A DNA stretch of 64,000 nucleotides from positions 51,327,501 through 51,391,500 of the forward strand of contig CM068587.1 in assembly GCA_035048485.1 (NCBI GenBank), given 5' to 3'. Under the pieces are notes generated by a model. It was not told the DNA's origin. It was given only the letters and a program-made list of their open reading frames with translations, and did not search any database. The translations under genes were made by a program, and so were the position numbers. Shown piece after piece: positions 49,901 to 61,900 of this stretch (the first letter of the stretch is position 1; each line of letters begins with the position of its first letter). Source of the stretch: Pteria penguin (Eukaryota > Mollusca > Bivalvia > Pterioida > Pteriidae).

Positions 49901-52900
49901 GGAGGCCGGATTTGCAGCAAAAGAAAGAAGTGACGTCATTATTAAGTTTTACACACGATTTAATTTCTTCGTACATATTACGAATGATTCTAAGGAATTT
50001 GCCATTGATGTTCTACTGTAACAGTTTACTCCAAAGTCCCGATCTCCAAACAGTATCGAAGGCTTTCGAAAAATCTATGAATGCGCAATATAACTTTTTC
50101 CGCCTTTTATTTAAAATAGAAATTATCGATTGTAATGCAAATATATGATCCAGGGTTGAGTAGCCATTTCGAAACCCTGCTTGTACTTCTGAAAGAGCAC
50201 TGTGTGATTCGAGAAAGAAGTTCAGACGATTATTTAGAACAGAAGTGAAAAGTTTACCCATACAGCTTAGGAGTGTGATTGGTCGATAATTCTCAGGTGA
50301 TTTCGGGTTTCCGCCTTTAAATATTGGAACTATAATTCCTTCCAGCCAGTCACGTGGTATGTATCCAGAATCAAGTATGATGTTAAACAAGAGGCCCAAG
50401 TGGGCCTATATCGCTCACCTGAGTACCTAGATAATCAGTCATGCATGAAGGAAGAATTCATTTATTTTTGCATTAATGTGACTAAGTCAACACAGATGTT
50501 GAAAATATGTCAAATTTTATTTCAGGCTAGAATAAAAAACAACACTTTTTTGCACATCCATTCAGGTGATTTTGATATTAAGCATTTCCTTTGTCTCTGC
50601 AAGAAGTCATTCAGGGCAACAAGTTAGTCATTTTCTTTAGGTGGGGCCTTTTGTTGACTGATTTCAAGTCTGGGTCATGAACAACAATTGTTTCAAATAT
50701 TGTCCAGATCTAACTTAAAATTGCCTAATTTCATATGTTGAGAAACATCTAAAAACTTATTTAGATGTGTAAAGAAATGAAAAAAAAAATTTGACCACAG
50801 CTGGATTTGAACCGCTACTCTCCATATTTCAATTACCAAGTGGTATATGTACTATTGTGAGAACTGCTTTTTAGACATGGTGGCATTATCTGTTAACCAA
50901 TTTGGATGAAATTTACCAAATTGATAGAGGACTTTTAGTACTTCATGTAATCCATGTTTCATTAAAATCTTTCATGTGGTATAACAGCAGAAGTGAAAAA
51001 TGTGATTGAATCGTTCCTATACACCCTCATTTGGAAGTCTTAAAAAATTCATAGAAAATCCAAAAATTGAGATATTGACAAAATTCTTTCAAAGTAACAA
51101 TCCTTACCATAATTATGATCACAATAGTCCATAAGAAATCATCATTATCAATTAACTAGGAAATATAACACTTTTTTCTGCATTGAATCACCAAGTCCAA
51201 AGAAATATCGAAAAAAATTCTAAAATTTGATTTTGGAAGGTAACCAAAATGACAATACATCTTCACTCATCCCTCTAGATCATTTCTATGCATTCTGTTT
51301 GTCTCTGTATACAGCCCGTATGAAAAAGAATATTGTTAAACGAGGGAACTCTTTTGTGACCTACTCTTGACTATGGTGGCGCCACCTGTAAAGAGGTCTG
51401 GACGAAAACAACAGAATTTGAAGAGGATCATAAGTGACTTATTTCTACCAAGATTTATTAAAATCCTTCAAACAGTTTTGTAGAAAAAGTTGAAAATGTG
51501 AAAAATGGCCAAAACACCCCTCCCCCCCCCCTTTTTTTTGGAAGTCTTAAACGTAAAATTCCTAATTTCATATGTTGAGTGTTGAGAAACATCTAAAAAC
51601 TTATTTAGATGTGTAAAAAAAAAAAAAAAATTTTTTGACCACAGCTGGATTTGAACCGCTACTCTCCATATTTCAATTACCAAGTGGTATATGTACCATT
51701 GTGAGACCTACTTTTAGACATGGTGGCATTATCTGTTAACCAATTTGGATGATCCGCACAAAAAACAAAACCTTTGAAAAGGACTATGAGTACTTGCATC
51801 CTACGCAGTTTTATCACAATCCTTCAAGTTGTTCTGTAGATCAAGTTGAAGATATGAAAAACTGTCCCCCCCCCCCTTTTCTTGGAAGTCTTAAAGAATT
51901 CATAAAAAATTCAAAAATCGAGATATTGAAAAAATTCCTTCGCACCAGCATTCCTTACCATAGAAATGATTAAATGAAACCAATTGAATGCATCAATGTT
52001 TACTAAAAGAAAATAATAACTCTTTAATGCATTAAAATAACAAAGTCCAAAATAAAAATGAAAAAAACGTCAAAAATTTGATTTCGGAATGGAACCAAAA
52101 ATATCAACACTTCTTCCCATATGCCTCTAAATCATTCCTATGCAGTCGGTTTGTCGCTGTATGCACCCGATCTGAATAAGAAGTTTGTCAAAGGAGGGTA
52201 CCCTCTGTGACCTACTTTTGTCTGTGGTGGTGCCACCTGTTCATGGATCCTGACAAAGATGACCACATTTGTCGGGGACCTTGAGTATTTGATGCATGCC
52301 AAGTTTCGTTGAATTCCAGCAAGTGGTTCCGAAGAAAAAGTTCAAACTGTGAAATGTTTACACCAATTATCCCACCCCCTTTTTCTTGAAAGTCTTAAAA
52401 AATTCATAAAAAATCCAAAACATAAAATATTGAAAAATTTTCTTCGCAGTAGTATTTCTTACCATCAAAATGATCAAATTAAACCAAATTAATGCATCAA
52501 TGTTTACTAAAAGAAAAAAATACCTCTTTTCTGCATTAAAACTACCAAGTACAAAAAAACGTCAAAAAAACGTCAAAAATTTGATTTCGGAACGGAACCA
52601 AAAATAACAACACTTCTTCACACATCCCTCTAGATCATTCCTATGCATTCGGTTTGTCTCTGTATGCCCCCGGTCTGAAGAAGAAGTTTGTCAAAGGAGG
52701 GTACCCTCTTTGACCTACTTTTGCCTGTGGTGGCGCCACCTGTTGATGAATCCGGACGAAAAACAACAACACTTGTAGGGGACCATGAGTACTACATGCT
52801 TATCAAGTTTCATCAAATTCTGTTCAGTGGTTCTGGAGAAGAAGTCGAAAATGTGAAAAGTTAACGACGGACGACGGACGACGGACGGACGACGGACGAC

Positions 52901-55900
52901 GGACGACGGACGGTGATTGATCACAATAGCTCACTTGAGCCTTTGGCTCAGGTGAGCTAAAAAGCGATGAATAATTGGTGTAAACATTCGTTCGGTTGTC
53001 TTGATGTACTCATTAAATATACCGTCGGTGCCTGTTGACTTCCCTGTTTTTAAATTTTTGATCGCAATTCGGATTTCCTCTGGTGTTATTTCGTCATTCA
53101 AAAATTCGTCATTGCCTTCCTCAAGCTCTGTCATATCTATTTCTTCTATATCCGTTTCGGCGTTGATCTTTCTGAAATGTTTGTACAATATATCGAGCTG
53201 TATATTTCCTCTATCTTGTTTCTTAAATCTATTAAGAATCTTCCAGTATTCTTTTGGGCTTTTCTTTCGTAAATTATTCAGCTTAAACTCAGTCTCCCGC
53301 TTCTCTTTTTCTATGTAGAAATGCATCGTTTTCTTATATTCTTTACTTGCATTTTTCATTTCTCTGCAGTTACTTTCGTTTCTCTGGACGTTGTATCTTC
53401 TCCGAGACAAATAATATTTTCCGTCTAGCTGAGTGACATTTTCGACCAAACCAACTCTTATTATTCGATCGTTTTGACTGTATAGGGTTACGTTTAGGAA
53501 ATGATAATGAAGCAGATGAAACATAAATATTACGAATTTTATCGGCGATATCATTTACGTCATGTGCAGTTACGTTTGTAGTTGATATATTAGAGATCAG
53601 GACTTGTATATCATTGACAGCATGAAGATCTATATTTTCAATGAACAGTTCATTTCCTCCAGGTTTCCAACGAGGTATAGCGTTATTAGTAGATTCAGCA
53701 ATTCTGCAACTGCAATCATTTTCCGTTAGATGTGTTTCTCCAGACAAAGAAATTTTCAATTCGAGTGGGCAATGTATATCTGACAGAAATTCTGAAAACC
53801 TTAGAACCTTGAAATTATTTACAACATGCAAAATTTGTGGCGTGGTTATTACATAATCTACAGTACTAACATTCTTACACGTGACCTTACCAGCCATTTT
53901 ATCATCTCCAAATCGGCCATTCAAAATTACAATATTATTGCTCTTGCAGAATTCAATAAGTTTTCTTCCGTAATTATTAAAAATCTTATCTTCATTATAT
54001 CTTTCAAAAGATATTACATCTGCATCAATCAATGATTTAATATAATTCAATTCTCCTAATACATCGTCATCAATGCCTACGTGGCGACACAAAGTCTCAT
54101 CTGAGTACAAAATATCGGGCTGATTGCTAGTTCTAGAGTTTAGGTCACCCATGATTATAATATTATCTGTAAGGGATCTGATTTTGGAAAACTCAATTTG
54201 AAATTCATCCCACATTTCAGCATGGGCATATTTAGAACCCTCAGGTGGTAAGTAAACCAAACCAAAATACACATCTTTGCCATCTATACAATTTGTAATA
54301 CATAACCATTGAACAAACTCAGACTTATTAGGTAAAACAGTAATATGGTTCAACATCTTTTTTCTAATCAAAAAGGCAGTTCCACCAGAGCTTCTGTGAG
54401 GTAACTGCTGTCTATTATTACAAAATATTTCAAAATCATTGATAATAATAGAGTCATGGTCACTTAACTTAGTTTCGCATAGACCAATAACATCAAAATT
54501 ATTAATAAAATCCAAGAATTCAGGATAATTCGTTTTCTGTCTTAGACCACAGACGTTTAAAACAGCAATGTTACAATAGTTATCAACGCTGGGTGTGGTA
54601 TAGTGTACACCCCGACACCCCTAACGCAATGCAGGCCTACGTCCACGCGCATGTCCGCGACCTCGTCCGTTACCTCTACGTGGTATTCGCTGTTGGTCTG
54701 TGAGGTATCCACTAGGTGGATAAAGATCGTCATCGTTTCCTCGCGAGCGGGGTCTAGATGAGCGCCCGGCCACTTCACTGTACGATGTACCTCCTCGGAC
54801 TCTCACGTCAGCAGAAGTTTCCTCTATTGGTAGATCAATATCGTCCGGATAAACACGCCTGTCATTGATGTACAGTTTATCGGCGACAAAACGCACCTTA
54901 CTTTTGTTCTTTTTAGCCTCTCTGTAAGCAGGCAGCAACAATTTGCGTGTGTTCACAACCTCCCGTGGGTACTGCTCATTGATACCAAAAGGTTTCCCCC
55001 GGAGCATTGGGCCGGATCTACGGATGAGTTCCCTTTGTTTGTATGAAGAGAATTTGGCCACAATAGCGCGTGGTCTCTGGACCTTGTTATTATCAATAGT
55101 GTCCACCGGCTGACCGAGCCTATGCACTTGCTCGAATCTTATTTCTTCATCAATCTCTAATTCATCTTTTATGAAATCATGTAGTAATTCTTCAGTATTT
55201 TCACCACTTGTTTCTTCAATCCCAGAGAATACTAAATTGTCTCTCATACTCCGGCACTGAAGATCCAAAACGGTATCCTTGAGTTGAGAATTTTTCCGGG
55301 TTAATTCATTAAGATATGATGCGTTTTCATCCACTGAACATTTCACGTCATGTATGTGCTTGGAGACAGCTTGTGCATTTTTCGTTAAGTTTTCCTTTAT
55401 TGACACAACATCTTTCTGTACGTCATCATACATTCATTTATATATATTTTTTAATTATAGCTTTTTTTCTTGGCACATATAATTATATATGATGTATGTC
55501 CACAGTGGATCATTATCCTGAATGACACAGTAGACCTTACATTTACACTTTGTTATAAATGATTGATTGATTGATTGGTTATTGTTTTACGACACTCTAC
55601 TATTATTTCGTGTAGATGATGACGATATCTGCCTGACGCATCGTACAGAAATTTATTCCTTTGTAACGGACCCTCCCGAAGGAGCATAGGCTACAAATCT
55701 AGAACCACAATTTACAACTTCTTTTATCGATACAATTCTCTTTCACAAATATTGATAAGTATTTTGAATCTAAACTATGTGTACATTGCATGAAAATATC
55801 GTTAGTCTAGTCCGTTAACCAAAACTATGCACTGCATTGTAGGTTAAATCTTACTTTTCTTTATAAAATATGTTTAAGTTTAGAAACGTTTACTAATTCT

Positions 55901-58900
55901 GGTAGGTATATCAAAAGAAATATTCTACATTAATCAAATTCATCATTAATACAAAACCTATCAGCCTCAAATCATACAGGTGTAGATTATCTTAATACCT
56001 AAAGAGATATTATATGTTGAAAAACAAGCTGGACAAGATAAAGGTTGTTATCTTATAGATATCTTTATCCTAGAGAAAGATTTTAGGTATTTACTTTGTC
56101 TTTAGTTGATCGTTGCAGATTCTCTCCTTCATCTAACTCCTTCACATGAAATCGGAAAGAATCCTCCCAGGTCACTCCCATAATATAGTTAACCATGCCG
56201 TCCACTAAGGTACTTTTACCGGCGCCAGTAGCACCAACAAGTAAAATGGTCTTTTCTATCATATGCTGTAACTCATCACCTTAAAAAGAAACATTAAACA
56301 ATGAAAACCACAAAGTTAACCGTTTTTTTGTTTTGTTTTGTTATTGGTTTACACCTCTCCAAAATGAATGCACCTGATTGGTAGTGCCACCTGCCTGATG
56401 CATTGCTCAATGTCCTATGCCACGGTCCTAACCGACACGGGGTCTCAGCTTCTTCTGTGTCACTGAAGGACAGATAGAGAGGCAGAAGATCATCGTACAA
56501 AAAGCCGGAATCTAACCCAGGAATGAGTTTTACTAAAGGCCGTAAGCCCAAACGTAGACGCAGACGTAAACTTTGCAACTTTACGTGTACGTCAATTGAA
56601 TTACTCTTGAAGTCTACGTTCATACGTAATTACATTGGTAAACGTAAAGTAAAATAATCAAGGAGGACTAAACATAGCTTTATCCATTCTACGAATCCAT
56701 ATTAAATATGGTATGATCTATAAATAGTGCATGTTTATTCAACAATACTTAATGACATATACTTTTATATAAACGGTAGATTGATGATCGGGGTAATGCT
56801 AGATGGTGGTATATAATTAGTTTCAGAGTTATTTTAGCTTGAATTCTTTTTTCAGTATAGCGTAATAATTAAAATCAAAGGGAAAGAAATACACCCCCAA
56901 TAAAAATACGACCTAACAACGAACAATAACAAAAACCAACAACAAAAAACCAAAACAAAACAACCCCCTCAAAAAAAGTAAATAAAATAAAAAATAAATA
57001 CAAATCAAAATAAGTTCGGGTAAATTATATCAACTGCATTTTGCTGAAGATTTATCAACGGATTCCATTTCTTTAATTGATTGATTTTTGTTTAACGTCA
57101 CACCACGAATATTTCACGTATATGGTGACGGCATCTGCCTGATGCGGGGCATACAAATTTTGACCTTTGCAACGGACCCACCCGAAGCAGTGAGGGATCT
57201 TTAACGTGCCATGCATACCACGACACGGGGCCTCGGTTTTTATTGTCTCATCCGAAAGACATGACACCGGCATGACCAGAGCGGGAATCGAACCCCGGCC
57301 TCCCGATCAGGAGTCCAGCGCGATACCACTAGGCCACGCCGGCTTCGGATTCCATTTCTGTCAGTATAACCCGAGGTCCCGTGTCACGGAATACGTAGAC
57401 ACGTGACAGTATAAACCGAGGCCCCCTGTAACGCAAATACATGAACACGTGACAGCATAAACCAAGGCCCCGTGTCACGGTATACGTGGACAAGTGACAA
57501 TATAAACCGAGGCCCCGTATCACGGTATACATGGACAAGTGACAGTATAACCAAGGCCCTGTGCCACGGTATACATGGACACGTGACAGCATAAACCGAG
57601 GCACATGTGTCACGGTATACGTGGACAAGAGACAGTATAAACCGAGGCCCACGCGTCACGGTATACGTGGACAAGTGACAGTATAAACTCAAGCTACGTG
57701 TCATGGTATACATTGGCAAGTGACAGTAAAAACCCAGGTGCCGTGTCACGGTATACGTGGACACGTGACGGTATAAACCAAGGCCCCGTGTTACGGTATA
57801 CGTGGATACGTGATGGTATAAACCAAGGCTCCGTGTTATGGTATACGTGAACACGTAACAGTATACACCTAGGTCCCGTGTAACGCAAATACGTGCACAC
57901 GTGACAACATAAACCGAGGCCCCGTGTCACGGTACACGTAACAGTATAAACCGAGGTCCCGTGTCACGGTATATGTGGACAGGTGACAGTAAAAACCAAG
58001 GCCCCGTGTCATGGTATACGTGGATAGGTGACGATATAAACCAAGGCCCCGTGTTACGGTATACGGGGACACGTAACAGTATAAACCTAGGTCCCGTGTA
58101 ACGCAAATACGTGAACACGTGACAGCATAAACCGAGGCCCCGTGTCACGGTATACATAGACACGTGACAGTATAAACTGAGGTCCCGTGTAACGCAAATA
58201 CATGGACAGGTGACAGTATAAACCGAGGCCAGTCTCATGGTACATGTACACGTAAAAGTAAAAACTGAGGCTCTGTGTCATGGCTTACGTGGACACGTTG
58301 CAGTAAAAATCGAGGTCCCGTGTCACGGTATACGTGGACACGTAACAGTATAAACTGATGTCCTGTGTAACGCAAATACGCGACGGTATAAGCCAAGGCC
58401 CCGTGTCACGGTATACGTGGACACGTGAAAGAATAAACCGAGAAACCGTGTCACGGTATACGTTGTCACAAAGAAGGTCTTTTATTATTCAGGGTGGGTC
58501 CGTAGCATAGGTCCAAACACCAACACCACCACTAACAACAACAACAAATACGAAAGTAACTGGTGTCAAGTGACTTTGGCACTACCACAGCGGAATATTC
58601 ACAGGTCCCCGGGAGGAGTAAGCGTCTCCTGAATGGCTAGCCACGCCCGTCATGAATGCCCTTACATACAGAAGAAGCACATGTAGCTCAGCACTGTATA
58701 TATAAATAGATGTGAACCAACACTGTATAGATAATGTCATTGCCACATAACATCAGAAAAAAAGTATAACACTCAAATCAAACCACCACCACCACCACCA
58801 CCACCACAACAACAACAACAACATATTTTCATCTGTTCAGAGTATTATGATTTTGTTCACGTCGTCATCAATGATGTTCTTCAAATAACAATGCTTTCGG

Positions 58901-61900
58901 TACAATCCAATGAGAGAAGCATCCCTTTACTTTGATTTTGGTTCTCATTTTCGTTTGTAAAACCGTGAACGTCTGTTCCTACGGAATTGCTGTATTTTAT
59001 AAAATTGCGAAAGATTCTACCAGTATAAATTTCACGTTCAACATTATACTACATATTAATGAATCATTTTCAAACAGATACGTACAAAATAGTTGGCCAA
59101 AGATCTAGTGGAAGGAAATCAAAATATATTACTTCCATCTATTTCTCCCACACCAAGGAAACTATAAGAAAATCTACCTATGAAGAAACTACGAATTCCG
59201 TGTTCATTAGATCTTTCAATTTCGTTTTCCATAAACCGCGGGGCATACTTTCTTGGGGAACAAGTGTCTTCTGATATAAGCCAGGACTCTTCTTTAACTG
59301 ACATCGCTGGGGAGTTACTGGTTTTTATCACTTGGCTGTCTGGTCCATACGGTCCCTCGTCGTCGTCATATACCATGCGAACTTTGAAGATGTAGCCGGT
59401 ATTCGGGCGAAGGTTGCTTATTGTGGCCTTAGTGCTCTGGGATTCGGTATCAAGCTTACGCCATTTTTTGCCGTCTGATTCTTTGTAACGAACTTGGTAC
59501 GTGAAATCATCACACGCTGCAGAGGGTCTATTCCAACAAATTTCGATTCTATCCGACTCTGAGTCAGCATGGTATGGTGCCCCTGGTTTCTTCTTTTCTT
59601 CCTATACAATGAATAGATAATAGTGGATGGATCATATTCGTTTTTGTTTAAGAAATTGCGAGAAGCTTCATTGATAGTAAAAGGAATCAATGAGAACAAT
59701 GAGAATTATGCATTATCTTTTGTTGTCTTCTATGTATCTGCTCTTCAACAGTGTTTTTTTCAAATCAGATCCGTTATAAAGACCCTGCCCAATGGAAATT
59801 TCATAGATTTCCCCCCAAAATTGTGTTAATGTTTCCCAAACATTCATCATGGGACAAAAAGTTCCCAATTGAAAAGGTACAGGCACCTTTGAAAAACAAA
59901 AGGCCCGCTCACCTGAGTACCTAGATGATCAGTCATGCAGAAAGGAAGAATTCATTTATTTTTGCATTACTGTGACTAAGTCAACACAAATGTTGAAAAT
60001 ATGTCAAATTTATTTCAGACCAGAATAATAAACAACACTTTTTTGTACATCCATTCAGGTGATTTTGATATTAAGCATTTGCTTTGTCTCTGCAAGATGT
60101 GATTCAGGGCAACAAGTTAGTCATTTCCTTTAGGTGGGGCCTTTTGTTGACTGATTTTAAGTCTGGGTCATGAACAACAATTGTTTCAAATTTTGTCCAG
60201 ATCCAACTTAAAATGGCTTAATTTCATAAGTTGAGTGTTGAGAAACTTCTAAAAACTTACTTCGATGTGTAAAGAAATGGAAAAAAAAATTTGACCACAG
60301 CTGGATTTGAACTGCTACTCTCCATATTTTAATTACCAAGTGGTATATGTACCATTGTGAGACCTACTTTTTAGACATGGTGGTATTATCTGTTGACCAA
60401 TTTGGATGAAATGTACAAAATTGATAGAGGACCAATAGTAATTCATGTATACCATGTTTCATTAAAATCTTTCATGTGGTATAACAACTGAAGTTAAAAA
60501 TGTGAAGAATTGTCCCTATACATCCTCATTTGGAAGTCTTAAAAAATTCATAGAAAATCCAAAAATTGAGATATTGACAAAATTCTTTCAAAGTAACATT
60601 CCTTACCATAATTTTGATCATAATAGTCCATAAGAAATCATCATTATCAATTAACTAGGAAATATGACACTTTTCTGCACTGAAATCACCAAGTCCAAAC
60701 AAATGTCGAAAAAAAAAATCTAAAATTTCATTTTGGAAGGGAACCAAAATGACAATACGTCTTCACTCATCATTCTAGATCATTTCTATGCATTCTGTTT
60801 GTCTCTGTATACATCCGGTATGAAGATAAATATTGTCAAAGGAGGGTACTCTTTTGTGACCTACTTTTGACTATGGAGGCGCCACCTGTAAAGAGGTCAG
60901 GACGAAAACAACAGAATTTGAAGGGGATCATAAGTGATTTATTTCTGTTAAGATTTGTTAAAATCGTTTGAACAGTTTTGCAGAAAAAGTTGAAAATGTG
61001 AAAAATGGCCACCCCCCCCCCTTTTTTTTTGGAAGTCTTAAAAAATTCATAAAAAATCCAAAAATTGAGATATTGACAAAATTCTTGTACAATAATATTC
61101 CTTACCATAATTATGATTACAATAGTCATTAAGAGATCGTCAATATCAGTTAACTGAAAAACATGACACTTTTCTGCATTGAAATTACTATGTCCAGAAA
61201 CACGTAAAAAATCATACATTTCTATTTGACGGATCTTAACCCCCAACACAATTTTTGATAACCCATCTTTATAGATTGTTGAAATGCAATTAGTTTTCCC
61301 ATTTATGCACTGGTTCTGGAGAAAAAGATTTTTGAAGAGGGGTACCGTTTTGGGCCCTTTTGGCCCCGCCCTGTATCCACCCCTGAGGGAATCTGGATCC
61401 TGAACACAATTTTAGTAGGGGACCTTGAGTACATCATATATACAAAGTTTGATCCAAATCTGCTATGCACTTCCAGAGAAGAAGTCGAAAATGTGAAAAA
61501 GTTAACGACGGACGGACGGACGACGACGACGGCGGACGACGGATGGCGCACTATGACTATAGCTCACTTGAGCCTTTAGCTAAGGTGAACTAAAAAAGGA
61601 CTTCAAATATTTACATATAATTAGAGTTCCCCTCGTTTTGGCTATGAAGAGACATAAGTTGTCGAAATGCGCATCTGGTGGACAAAATATATAACGTATA
61701 TATGTTCTAATATTTATTATAGCTTCAACATCTACTGGACACATTAAACTTCTTTTTCAATGTAATTTATAACTGTTTTTAAAATGTCTATTGTTTTTTA
61801 TTTTGCTCTTAAGGTTGTTTGTAAATGTCATTTAATGTTACTCATTTAGTCAATGAGTCTGTAAGGCTTGGTTTGTAGACAGTCAGCAATGGTCACGCTC

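Larger units (their letters stand above)
48425..55440 (-). mobile_element. non-LTR retrotransposon (LINE), 5'-truncated and interrupted
   Basis: In 5' to 3' order on the minus strand: ORF1, endonuclease, reverse transcriptase, CCHC-like C-terminus, then a 3' end with AATAAA and a (GTTCT)n tail at 48431-48452. It sits in the intron between the P-loop and DTPGFGD exons of the GTPase gene, in the same orientation. A 2.6 kb element (50400-52960) splits it. The 5' end stops just upstream of the ORF1 ATG, suggesting truncation on insertion. I cannot assign a clade with confidence. Confidence 0.92.

Noticed and set aside
57329..58281. Repetitive Tyr/His/Arg/Val-rich open frames on the minus strand
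   Set aside because: Translation of the SINE-derived minisatellite; no gene signals.
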